Shown piece after piece: positions 22,474 to 33,350 of a stretch of 64,000 nt of DNA; position 1 is the stretch's first letter; every line of letters starts with the position of its first letter. The stretch is taken from the NCBI GenBank assembly GCA_004802725.1, contig SGPM01000095.1, forward strand, positions 21,362 through 85,361. Direction: 5' to 3'. Made by a program: the position numbers and the translations under genes. Source of the stretch: Antrodiella citrinella. Its lineage: Eukaryota > Basidiomycota > Agaricomycetes > Polyporales > Steccherinaceae. The notes beneath the pieces are model-generated. The model was given only the letters and a program-made list of their open reading frames with translations, had not been told where the DNA came from and did not search any database.

Positions 22474-24822
22474 TCAAGCTCGATCCCTCAAGTTCGAAGT
22501 AGACGGAGCTTGGCTCTGTATCCTCGCAGACTTCCTCACCGTACTCCCACTCCCAGATTCGAAAGAGGCATACGAATTGATGTCTTCCAAAGGTTGCCAC
22601 ACGAAGCTGAGTCCCTGGGTCACAGGAGACGCCACTGTCCCTTTGGTCCTTTTCGAGGTGCTGACCGCAGACGCGCTCTCTGCTCCCTCCGACTTCCTCT
22701 TCGTCCCCCTCGTGCTCGAATTTGTGGATAATTTCTCGGCCAATGAGGTCACCAGCCCGCCATCGAATTTGATGCACTTGAGCGTCACACACGGCACGCG
22801 TAGCTTCCCGGAATCGTAGTCGGAGATGACCTTTTCCACATCGGCCTTGTGTTTCGAAGGTTCCCTCTTCCGATAATCATCGCACTTCGAATTGCCCATT
22901 CGTTTGCTCAGCGTGCATGCCGCGTAGTCTGACCGAAACTGAAGAGGTCATGCAGTAAGTCAGCACATCGATGAGATAACGAGGATGATGAGGAGCTGGC
23001 TCGGCTCCAACGCACCTCTTCGGTCAAGGAGTTCCACTCTGATACGGTGAGATCCCCGTCTGGGTTTCGTTGGACGTCATAATGGCCGTAATACTCCCAT
23101 TCTCCTTCCTTCCGCTGGATGAAGAGGACGCGGGTCTCATGCTCTTTGAACCGCTCGTTGTCTTTCGCTGGGCCTCGCAGCCCTACGAACATGTACCCAT
23201 GTTCTGCTGGTTTTTGTGGTAGCCAACAGTTCAGGTCACGTTTCGGGAAGAGCAGGGCGTTCACGTCGTGCATGCCGGCAATAGGCGTGTGTGCTTTGGT
23301 TTTGTCTATGCTAAGGGCAACCGGGGACGGGTTCAACATAACTGTTCGAGGAATTAGCAGATAAGAACTTACTTCGCGATGAGGGATTGACCACCGCCAC
23401 CAAGGCATTTACCCAGATGCGAACGAGGGAATACTCGGAACGAGGTCTCGTCAAAGCTGACTGATACTGGAAGAAGCTTTCTAAGGACTTCCTGCCTGTT
23501 TTCCGGAAGGGTGTCGAAGGAGGGCGTGGGTACTGACGCGGGCATTGGCACTACCACCGGCACTGGCACTACCACAGGCACAGGAGTCTTTTCACCCCGA
23601 GCTGCGCCGTTAGGTGCGAATCGGATTCGCAGACCGCCTGTCGCTGACGTCAACACGCTTGCTTTTGCAGCAGAATCAGTAATCCCTGTGATGGTTTTTG
23701 AAAGTGAGCTGTCATGATTGTCAGTGTTGAGTTCATGACAAACTTTGAAATACGAGCACGTACGACGAAGGTGGCTGCTCTGGGTCAGTCTGGATCTCTT
23801 TCGAGATGCTGCTTTTGACCGTTGACTCGGATTCAGCAGCTGTAACAGCCCGCGAGCTAGCATAGAAGATATCAGCGTCGAGTTCACGACGTGCGTGAAA
23901 GGGGGGACACGCACGACGAGGCTTCAGGCTCTGGGTCAGTTTGGATCTCCTTCGATATGCTGCTTCTGTCCGCAGAATCGGAGGCATTTGTGCTTGCTGG
24001 GGCTAACGACCTGTCCTCACACGATGATAAGTCTCGTAGGAAGGTTACACCCAGGGTACGCACGATGAAGATGCTTGAGGCTCTGGGTCAGTCTGAATGC
24101 TCTTTTGGCCATACATTTGTGCGAGATCTATCATAAATTGAGGCAAGGCCAAGGGTTTGATATTGTCGATCTGTACGCCTTTTAGTGTGTATTCTGGACA
24201 GCAAACCTGTATGACTTTGCATACCCGCTCCGTCTTCTCTCGCAAACTCTCCTGGCATTGAGCGAGCTGTTGCTTCAACGAAGTGATCTGGAATACATGA
24301 TTTATATGCGACATTGCCATCGAAGAATCGTCAGGAACATACCTCCTGTGACGCCTGGGTCTGCATATAAGAGACAGCATGACGTGCATCGTCGAGTTGA
24401 TGTCGGAGAGACGTTCGGTCGAGTATCGTATGCTGAAGCTGGGCATGCAACGACTCTATACGCGCATCCTTTTCACTCAACTGCATACAACCATCCAGTA
24501 CGTTTAGAACTATTGTACGAGGTATATGATTCGGTCAAGAACCCACCTGCTGGGAGACCTCCTTAATTTGCGCGTTCAACCTGTTCATCCGAGTTTCCTG
24601 TTCGACATATTGGTCGCGTTCGAGTGTGCCGACTTGCACTTGACTCTGCAGCTCGTCGCGCTGTACAGTCCGTTCATCTTCGTAAGACATACACGCAGTG
24701 TGCATATACAGGATGATGATGCATACCTGCTTGACCAACTGAGCAATCTCCTTCCCGAGTTGTAAGTTCGTTGTACCAATCGATGTGAGCTGTTGCAGAA
24801 GAGTCAAGCAGAACGGGTCCAT
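22474..24822 (-). CDS. Coiled-coil protein with DUF6697-type C-terminal domain
   Basis: Proposed exons 24822-24547, 24480-24343, 24287-24064, 24010-23915, 23856-23764, 23708-23395, 23341-23016 and 22938-22474 give 643 residues, all in frame. Residues 1-175 are a coiled coil. Three consecutive exon units each end in a motif IQTDPE plus Ser-rich tail. The C-terminal half (FRVFPRSHLGKCLGG, then PSPVALSIDKTKAHTPI, CWLPQKPAEHGYMFVGL, EWEYYGHYDV, LRVPCVTLKCIKFDGGL) matches the mushroom-specific domain I know as DUF6697, function unknown. Uncertain: the donor of intron 6 (23394/23342) was chosen to keep frame, and the first exon reads through a possible intron. The extreme C-terminus is basic and Ser-rich. 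Confidence 0.75.
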
Positions 24823-25103
24823 GCTTGGATTGCGATTCGCGTCGCACAAACGCGTCTGAACGCGTCGTCGTCGTCGCTATGCAATCAGGGTCAACTTGAG
24901 ACAGCGGCTACTACGGTGACGCGCCGTCCCCACATGATCGAGCGCGCGTCGCTACCGTACAAAGCGGCCCATCTAACGACGAATGTGGCATGATCGCAAA
25001 TTCCTTGCGGGCAGAATATCAACAAGCACAGTGTAGGATATAGTCTATGCAAATGTATTAAGTAGACAGCTACCAGCTAATCCTAGAGACCTCCATCATC
25101 AAA

Positions 25104-26727
25104 TCATAGCATAAACGTTAATGGGTTCTCAAGGTATCCCTTGAAAGCCGTTACCCATCGAGCAGCAAGTGCACCATCAACAGTCCGGTGGTCAGAGCTG
25201 AGCGTGACTTTCATGATCTGCGCAACCCTGAAACCACGCTCTTCTTCAGCGGCAGGTACCAAAGTAGCCTGTGTTGACCCGATGGCGAGAATGCAAGATT
25301 GAGGAGAGTTGATGATAGCAGTGAAGTCGCTGACACCGAACATGCCCAAGTTGGAGACAGTGAATGAACCACCCTGAAGATACAAAGTCAGACAGGTACG
25401 GGGTTATTTTTGTAGGCTACGTACCTGGTACTCATGAGGCTGCAGCTTGCCATCTCGTGCCTTCTTAGCCAGCGCTTTCGTCTCAGCAGAGATAGTCGCG
25501 AGGCCCTTGGAAGCGACATCCTTCACGATGGGTGTGATCAACCCAGTAGGGGTAGAGACCGCAACGGAGATGTCAGCCTTCTTATACCTGAGAGAGGATA
25601 TTATAATCAATACATGCAGATTATAGATTGTGCGCATAACTTACTGCCGGATGCTTTCACCCAACCATGATGAGTTAGCCTCAGGGACATCCACCAACGC
25701 CAACGCAGATGCCTTCAGAATGAAATCGTTGACACTAAGCTTCGAACTCTTATCCTTCTCGCCCAGCGTCTTGTTGAACACCTCCCTCAACTTCAGAACC
25801 TTGCCCATGTCGATGTCAACAGTGACGTAGTAATGAGGCACTTCTTGTTTCGACTGCGTCAGGCGGGTTCCAATGGTGCGACGCATGTTAGAAACTGGAA
25901 TGTCGATATAGTCCGCTGAAGGAGCTGCAGGTGCAGCGGCAGCAGACGGGGCAGCGGCAGAGGGCTTGAACTTCTCGACGTCTTCACGAAGGATCCTGCC
26001 ATCCGGACCAGTACCCTTGACTTGAGAAAGAGGAATACCACGCTCGAGAGCGATCTTCTTCGCGAGCGGTGAGGCAAAGATACGAGCACCCTTGGTCAAT
26101 TCCGCCTTGGGAGCTTCAGTCGACTTCGACTCCGAGGAGGAAGGTTTTGAAGCTTCCTGAGCTTTGGGAGGCTCAGGTGCATTTGTCTCCTCAGTGGCAG
26201 AACTCTTGGGAGCTTCCGAAGCAGCTTCCGACGCGAGCTTGTCGGCTCCAGAGAGGTCATCACCCTCCTCACCAACAATGGCAATAGTCGAGCCGACCGT
26301 AATGCCTTTTGCGCCGTCACTGGCCTGCAGAGTACACACTAAGTACACGTCAGAATGAGGCGAAGAGAGATTACACGTACCAGGATTTTAGCAAGGATAC
26401 CATCCTCCTGGGCCTCCACGTCAATAGTAGCCTTGTCCGTCTCCTGAAACGACACGTGAGTCACGGACGTGTGAGAGGAGCAAGGACACGTACGATTTCA
26501 AGAATGACATCTCCCGCAGCGAAAGAGTCACCCTCCTTTTTCTTCCACTCAGCAATACCACCCTCGGTCATGGTCGGGCTCATTGCTGGCATCGTGAATT
26601 TGGTCAAGGCATTTCTGCGAGACGAAACATGGAATTCTAGACACGCCGACGTTAGTAAATGCTGGTTTTGAAGCAAACTGAAGAACATACGCCTGGAGAG
26701 GACACGACGGGCGAAGAGGGAAGCCAT
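25104..26727 (-). CDS. LAT1: Pyruvate dehydrogenase E2, dihydrolipoyllysine acetyltransferase
   Basis: Mitochondrial core of the pyruvate dehydrogenase complex, transferring acetyl groups from lipoyl-lysine to CoA. Exons 26727-26691, 26636-26494, 26443-26381, 26324-25645, 25587-25425 and 25373-25104 give 451 residues. Order: short Arg-rich mitochondrial presequence ([13 protein letters not shown]), lipoyl domain with [12 protein letters not shown] (lipoyl Lys64), an Ala/Ser/Glu linker, E1/E3-binding domain ([21 protein letters not shown]), a second Ala/Pro linker, and the catalytic domain ending with SSDHRTVDG (His424, Asp428). One lipoyl domain, as usual in fungi. It shares a 146-bp divergent promoter with CSL4. 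Confidence 0.95.
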
Positions 26728-26873
26728 TGGGAGATGTAGGACGAGGAATGAGCCAGACGGAGCCCCCAAGTTTTTGGTACAGCTAGGTGACGCCCAAACA
26801 GAGACAAACCCTCGGACGGACTCGGACGGGCCTTTCCCTTGATCGAAGCGCCCGTCTTTTGCTCTTATCGTTC
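26728..26873. promoter_or_regulatory. Compact divergent promoter E2 / CSL4
   Basis: Only 146 bp separate the start codons of a mitochondrial E2 gene and an exosome gene. A near-repeat CGGACGGACTCGGACGGG occurs at about 26813-26830. No TATA box seen. Confidence 0.5.
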
Positions 26874-27624
26874 ATGGCGTCCGACATTTTATTGCCTGGT
26901 CAGCCCATTCCAGTTCCAAGAGGTCTTGCACCACAACTGTTAGCAGGAATCTATGCTCGCGATGGTCAGGTCAGAGCAAGCTTGATGGGCGTACCGCGCT
27001 ACCAAGGATCTGTTGGTGCTTCATTCATTCCTCGTGCAAGGCAGCTTCAAGTAATCATCGCTCGCTCGTCTTCCATCTTGTGCTCGCCTCTCTAGACTAT
27101 TGCCATACACAAGACGCGCCCACATCCACCTGCGTCCAACTCCGTCGTTCTCGGTTCAGTCACTAGGCTGTCGCCGTTGCAAGCAGTACTCTCGATCACA
27201 GTCGTGGACGGAGTACCGTTACCTGCGGGAGAAGAGTTTGTCGGTGTTATTCGAGTACAAGATGTTAGAGCGACAGAAAAAGACAAGGTCAAGATAGCAG
27301 ACTGCTTCCGTGGAGGAGATGTCGTTAAAGGACTAGTCGTGAGTCTTGTTGTTCTCTTCTCACCCGTGATTGATGCTCACTGTCTGAGTTGTAGATCTCT
27401 TTAGGTGATGCGCGTAGCTACTATGTTACAACAGCTCGCAATGACCTCGGGGTCATTTACGCCATCAGCGAATCAGGTTCGTTTAGCTCCTGCGACCGAC
27501 GCCACACTCTCTAACCCTCTTTTCAGGTGCTACTATGCAGCCTGTATCTTGGCAGGAGATGCGATGTCCGAAAACAGGTCGGATCGAAAAGCGCAAGTGC
27601 GCAAAACCGGAGGACCTAACCTGA
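26874..27624 (+). CDS. CSL4: Exosome complex component CSL4
   Basis: Cap subunit of the RNA exosome, which degrades and trims RNA 3' to 5'. Exons 26874-27050, 27096-27338, 27395-27476 and 27527-27624 give 199 residues. Marks: the N-terminal LLPGQPIPV, PHPPASNSVVLGSVTRL opening the S1 RNA-binding domain, FRGGDVVKGLVISLGDARSYYVTTA, and a C-terminal zinc-ribbon-like segment with CPKTGRIEKRKC. The first intron as drawn is 45 nt. Length and order match yeast and human homologs. Confidence 0.92.
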
Positions 27625-28042
27625 CGTCGGAAACGAAGGCTCGACAGGCTCATCATGCCGATCGGGGAGCTCCTCGACGTGATTTCTGAACACCATCCAT
27701 GTAGGGTATACGAGTGTAGTCATAGAGATGTTTGGTCTCAATTGTATCGTGTTACAAAAGTAACAGAGTGTTCGTGATGTTGGTCCAAGCACAATAGCAT
27801 ACAGAGCAGGATCGAGTCAACAATGCCTTGATATAAGCGCCATGAATGCGCCACGTGGTTACGCGACGACCACGCGCGTTGCATTTCCAGCGAGTTCTGC
27901 TTTGGTTCGAGTGCTTTGACCATCATCCCGAGGCTTCAATACCCCCCGGAATCCTCTGGTCTCTAGGTATCGGCTGGTTTCACCCCCTTTCCTAGTGTCA
28001 ACGGCTCTGCAAGTCACAGACGTCCCCGGGCACTACACAAGA
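27625..28042. other. Intergenic: CSL4 3' UTR and NudE promoter
   Basis: 418 bp without a coding exon I can support. Confidence 0.5.
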
Positions 28043-30181
28043 ATGGCTTCTCTAGACGATCACAAGTAATGCTGCTCTATCACCCTATCTGGCATCTTGT
28101 CGACTGATGATATGGCCCTTTCACTCGTAGTGATTCTTCTTCGGACTGGAAATCGAAATACCAAGAAGTGGCCGATATGCTGGCAGAAACTCGTGCCGAA
28201 CTCGATGATTTCCATGTTTCTAGTAAGGATCTAGAAGAGGAGCTGGAGAGAGAATTGGAGAGAACGGAGAAGGCGCAGCATGACCTGAAGATTAAGGTGG
28301 CCAAAGTTGAACATGAGCGGGATGAATGGAAGGTGCAGTGAACCTCTGCTTATCAGTTGTGCTGATGTTAATGCATGCAGTATCTCAGTCCAAATTCATG
28401 ACTCTTCAAACTATGCATAATACTACCACAACATCACTCCAACGCGAGCTGGATACCTTGAGGCAGGACCATCAGAGAACGAAGATCCAGCTGCGCGAAT
28501 TGGAGATGGGAAACGACGACTTAGAGCAGAATGAGCGTGCCATTTCTTCCAGTTTGGCGGATACAGAGCAGAGGTATTCGCGGGTCCTGGAGGAAAAGAT
28601 TCTGTTGGAGCATGAGCTTCTGGACAAGGCGAACATAGAGGAGGAGAGTCAAAGGCTAAAGGACGAGCTCAGAGGTATGCCGCATATACTTAGTAGCCGA
28701 TGAGGTGCAGCTAATCCGACTTCTTGTACGCAGATGCAAACGAAGAGGTGAACATCCTGAAAGAGCAACTCACCGCTGCCACCCAACGCGCCCTCGCCGA
28801 AATGCCACCGTCCTCGAATGTCTCCGTCGCGTCGCATGACCCGTCAGACGAAGAAAGCTTGTTGTCTACTCCGGCACCCATTGACTTGCAACTGTCCGAC
28901 CTAACACCTCCCGAAGTCCCACACAAGGACTCACCATTCACCCCGAAGCCCGCGCGACCAAAGATTGCTACTTCCTTGGAACAATCGCAACTCTTGCACC
29001 GTGCCGGGTTCCAGCCGCCAAAGAATTCCTTGTCCACTCCCCCGACCTCGATCCGTTCTCCGCTTGGTCGCTCTACTTCAGTACCCTCTTGGTCTGGTAC
29101 TCCCTCACGTCTACCTCCCAAGACGGCTGTTCCACATGTCCGCCCCACTCCCATCAACCGCAATGCATCTATGATGAGTTCCACAAGTACTGTCACCAGC
29201 ACAACCACGAAGAGTCGTGGCGTGCAGATGGTCTCAGAGATGCGAGCGCGTGTTAAAGTCCTGGAACAAAAGATCCACACTCGCGTGCCCAGGCTGCGAA
29301 TGGGCAGTGTCACTAGTCGGGCCGTATCCAATACACTCAGTACTCCACGAGCTGGCCCTTCTAGCGCGGCGGGATCACCCGCTCCTTCTACATCTTCGGC
29401 GTCGGTCAAGTCCTCATCTTATCACTCACATCACGAGGATAAAGATACGACGATGAAGATGCGGAAACCTAGCTCGGAGTTGGAGAAAGAGAATCGTAGA
29501 ACTCCGGCAGGTGACACTTCTGGCTGGGTTTTGATCATGGAGGATTCGCCATCTCCTGTTAAGAACAAGGAGAAGGAGATGAGGCGGACATCAAGCCCGA
29601 GCGCGCCTTCGTCATTCCGGCCGCTATCAATGACGTCTGCGTCACCTTCACCTACCAGCCTGCCTGGTAGTCGTGCCACCAGTGCGTTGTCGCAAAGCAT
29701 CTTGCCTATGAGTAATAGGCGACCACAATCACGCTTATCCACATCGACAGAAGGCAGGAGTAGTATCAGCACGAACGCAACTACGTCGACATCGAGTTCG
29801 ATACCCACGCCAATATCTCGGCCAACGACTCCCACATTCCTTCCAATTCCCTCGTCAGGCATGTACTCTTCGCATGATCTAAAGCGGTCAATGGGTCCGG
29901 GTGCCCAAGCGGGCAAGCGGGCGTCCTTTGGCAACGGCACCACCGGCTCACCCATGTCCCCACCCTCGTCACTCCCCACGTACGGCGCGACAAGATCCAC
30001 AGGGATAAAGGTGCCGTCATCGTTGGCGCAGAGCAGAATCGGGCGGCCTGTGAGCACGGGTATGAATGGGCGGAAGAGTAGCGCAGAGAGCGAGCTGTCC
30101 GACGCCGGTGGAGCCACGAGCAAATACGGGCGGAGTAGGGCGGGCAGCGCGTCGGCATTGTTTGGGAGGAATCCACTGTGA
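28043..30181 (+). CDS. NudE-family dynein regulator (NDE1/NDL1)
   Basis: NudE binds LIS1 and dynein and controls nuclear migration along microtubules. Exons 28043-28065 (23 bp), 28131-28332, 28389-28674 and 28734-30181 give 652 residues. An almost uninterrupted coiled coil runs from about residue 10 to 195; its second half (SLQRELDTLRQDH, QLRELEMGNDDLEQNERA, LLEHELLDKANIEEE, RLKDELR) is the conserved NudE block. The remaining 450 residues are Ser/Thr/Pro-rich and probably disordered, with a short helix GVQMVSEMRARVKVLEQKIH at about 358-377. The tail is much longer than that of animal NDE1. Confidence 0.9.
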
Positions 30182-31127
30182 GCTCACCCAGAGGGTGGCT
30201 CGAGCGACACACCAGCAGACGAAGTACACTCATTTTCTTTCCTTGCATTTACTTATGACCTGTTCACGATATTCTGGCCTCGATTTCCCGTGCTTCCTAT
30301 AGGTGTTCCTGGACTTTGTGTTCAATATCATGCACTCCCTGTCGACGTATTCTTCCGATTGGGGTCGCATTCGCTTAAGGCAACCTCCGATTGCCTTCAG
30401 GCGTGTTGACCTCTTTCTAATTCACTTTGCAAGCGAGCCTGCCCTCTGTCGGATTATCGTGTCTGACCGGGATGGGGGTGGAACTGCGTATTGGTAGTGG
30501 CGTGTATGATAGCTAACTTCGTATTCGTATAATTTTGCTATGGTGCGATGTGGGTTGGCTGGTTGGCTACGCTGTGCTGACTCCCTACACCGTCCGGTGG
30601 CATTGCTGCTTAGCAAGCAGGGAGGACTGCCTGCAATGTTCCGGGAGGAGGAGGTCCGAGTCCATACGGGGACGCTGTCCGGATCCGCATGCCACTCGAA
30701 GCATCGGGTCTCGGACTCTGCTGAGTACAGTTGCTGAGTCGGCTCTTGGGCCATATGCTGTACTCTATACTTGCTTGCACCGCAGTCTCAAGCAAAGGTC
30801 ATCAGGTTACCATGTTCACGACATTTAGGTCACGAGCGAGTATCATGATGAACGCAGGGAGTGGGCGCCATAGCCAAGTTCCATTGATCGAATCGAATCT
30901 CCTAGCCCTCGTGCTAGTCTGTACTCGGTAAGGTCTCTGACATACCGACCCTTCGCTTCCAGTATTTATTAAAGACGGCTCCAGAATGCATCTACCCTCA
31001 ATCCCCACTTGCTTTTCTCTTCCAACTTGTATCTCGTCTGCTCAAGCTCGATTGTCTGCTACTGCACGCTACTACTACCCACTCATCCCCATCATCACTC
31101 ACCAACACATTCAGGTCGTGTGCAAGC
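30182..31127. other. Intergenic region upstream of an F-box gene
   Basis: 946 bp. It holds the NudE 3' UTR and the promoter of the F-box gene. A TTTATTAAAG element occurs near 30963. Pyrimidine-rich DNA with many CTC/ACC units precedes the start at 31128. No supported exon. Confidence 0.45.
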
Positions 31128-32921
31128 ATGACGGCCCTGGAAGCCAAGTACTACCACGCCTTGGAGGTCAACGTCGACGTGTCGACTAGATTCTCGGTAT
31201 GTCTACCTGCCTCTTCTCATTCCAGCTCACCCAGCTCACGAATGCCTCAGACCCGACAGAGATTGGGAACCGCTTCGACGGAAACACAAGTCGTGTACAC
31301 CAATGCGACGAACCAGATTGTCGAGTCTGCCCGCAGTCTCAACGCTTCGTCCCCACTCTTGCAACTCCCCACAGAGCTTCTGCTCCAAATCGTCCACTCA
31401 TACATTGCCCTCGGACGCAATCGCACGCAGAAGCAACTGTCGGCCAGGTATTACTCTTGGTTAGGAATCACCCACGTATGTCACCGCCTGCGCGTGGTAG
31501 CGCTAGCCGATCCCACCCTGTGGACACGCATCAGTGTTATCCACCCGGAATTCCTGCGGGAGGTGCTTGCACGATCCCAGGGCATGCCGTTGACCTACGA
31601 ACTCGGTCACATGTCTCAGGGCGAGTCAACCCTCTCTGCTGTGAACATGATGCTGGGATCGCTCGACCGCGTTGAGTCACTCAAGTACCTCTACTCCAGC
31701 AACCACTATGGCAAATTCCCAGAATTCACCTCACATGCCCCCAAGCTTCGGTCTTTGGAGGTCCGCAACGCCGAGCAGGTGCACCCCAGGACGGCGACTG
31801 TCAAAGCGCCTCTCTTCTTCAAAGACTGCGAGCTGCCCATTTTGGAGAAGCTGGACGTAGCGCTCCTCCCGTTCGCCTCAGTGCAAGCGATGTTCCGCCC
31901 TTCTCTCAAGTTCCTGTCCATTTCCACTTCCACCGTGCCCGGCATTTCCTCCATTCTCATTAACGCACTGAAGGACATGCCGTTGCTGGAGACGTTGGAC
32001 TTGCATCAGGTTCTTCCCGAGTCCAACTTTGTGACCACCCCAGAAGTCTCCTCGCAGCTTCCCATGGTCTCTCTACCGCGTCTTCGTTCACTACGCATCA
32101 CCCGCTGTGGCGCCGTGGAATGTGCCGAGTTCTTGAGCCATCTATCCTTCCCACCCACCACCACTCTCAACCTCGAGTTGCGTCCATGTGGACGCCGTCC
32201 CTGGGTAAACTCAGTTATTCCCAACCTTGCTGCCAAGTTCAAGGAACGACAGCCGATCGAGACCGTCTGCATCCATTCGCCATGGAACACAGATGTGCAA
32301 GTGACAGCTTGGTCTCGCACCATGTCCATGGACGAAATCGAAAGTCGGGAAGCCCCCACACCCGATCTTCTCATCAAGATGTACGGTCACAACAACGGCA
32401 CCGTCGATTGTGACGAGACGCTTGTTTCTTTGACATGCGACCTGCCACTCGCCAGCGTGAAGACTTTGGTCGTGGGCGAGCTCAGGGATTACCTCAAGCG
32501 GAACTCGAGTTGGATCGCTGTGTTCACGCCCATGGTCCAGATCGAAACCATGGGTCTCGTTGCTTCCACTGGGGAGTTCGTCGCATCGGTATTCCACCCA
32601 CCTCGCGACCAGAAGCCGTCGTTCGTGGGCTCGGGCGAGGTCATGCCGAAGTTGAAGACCCTCAGTCTTCGCAAGGTCGCCTTCAAGGTCGACTACGAGG
32701 AGGACGTCATCTACCCCTACGACTACATCCACGCTTTGCGCTCGTGTTTGACTTCTCGCTCCGAGAAGTGCGTGAAGCTAGAGACTCTTCGCATTCGCGA
32801 GGCGATCAACCTTGGGGAGGACGACGTGGAAGTGTTCAAGAACGTCGCGACCAATGTGGATTGGGATCACATCATGAAGACAGAGTCAGTAAGACGGAAG
32901 TTGACGGACGAGAAGCTGTGA
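31128..32921 (+). CDS. F-box / leucine-rich-repeat protein, single exon
   Basis: One open frame of 597 residues. Residues 1-70 are low complexity. The F-box begins at LLQLPTELLLQIVHSYIAL (about 77-95) and continues with WLGITHVCHRLRVVALADPTLWTRI, the classic mushroom F-box form. The rest is LRR-like (LRSLEVRNAEQ, LKFLSIST, LETLDLHQV, LRSLRITRCG). Expected SCF adaptor, substrate unknown. An alternative start at the Met of MPQTRQRLG (residue 39) would remove only disordered sequence. Codon use looks like that of conserved genes, with strong C at third positions. Confidence 0.85.
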   Translation: MTALEAKYYHALEVNVDVSTRFSVCLPASSHSSSPSSRMPQTRQRLGTASTETQVVYTNATNQIVESARSLNASSPLLQLPTELLLQIVHSYIALGRNRTQKQLSARYYSWLGITHVCHRLRVVALADPTLWTRISVIHPEFLREVLARSQGMPLTYELGHMSQGESTLSAVNMMLGSLDRVESLKYLYSSNHYGKFPEFTSHAPKLRSLEVRNAEQVHPRTATVKAPLFFKDCELPILEKLDVALLPFASVQAMFRPSLKFLSISTSTVPGISSILINALKDMPLLETLDLHQVLPESNFVTTPEVSSQLPMVSLPRLRSLRITRCGAVECAEFLSHLSFPPTTTLNLELRPCGRRPWVNSVIPNLAAKFKERQPIETVCIHSPWNTDVQVTAWSRTMSMDEIESREAPTPDLLIKMYGHNNGTVDCDETLVSLTCDLPLASVKTLVVGELRDYLKRNSSWIAVFTPMVQIETMGLVASTGEFVASVFHPPRDQKPSFVGSGEVMPKLKTLSLRKVAFKVDYEEDVIYPYDYIHALRSCLTSRSEKCVKLETLRIREAINLGEDDVEVFKNVATNVDWDHIMKTESVRRKLTDEKL

Positions 32922-33350
32922 AGTTATCATTTTCCCTCTGTTCTTGATTCACGCATAGCTCTCTTGTGACATGTAATTGTACGCCAGTCGTCTGTTTTCT
33001 TCCTCTTATACCCCACTTGTACTGTATCATGGACCTCCCGCGCTGTTGTGGTTTTTTGTTGTCATTATTGCATTCGTGTTTCGTGTTCCGTGTAATTACC
33101 TCTACTACTCTATATGTACAGTATATGAACTGCAAGCTATTCCAGTACTTTAACGAGAAAGAGCGTGTGCTCGTCGGGACATTCAGGATGAACAGTTGAA
33201 TGAGTCAGCAAAAGGCCTTGTCACGTCTGATAAGTCATACGATATTGAGCGTCTAAAATGTATTGGGTGGCGCGTGGTCTGTTGCAGTCTGTTGCCAATG
33301 CTTTCACCTTTCGCCGGTCTCATTCAACCTCCCAACAATCTTCTCAATTC
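32922..33350. other. Intergenic between F-box gene and ESS2
   Basis: 429 bp, AT-richer than the genes. An ATG at 33258 opens the ESS2 frame 31 codons upstream of the preferred start, so this region may be partly coding. Confidence 0.5.

Noticed and set aside
23342..23371. A roughly 31-nt intron starting gtaagt in the DUF6697-type gene
   Set aside because: Too short and it breaks the frame; the donor at 23394 gives 53 nt and keeps it.
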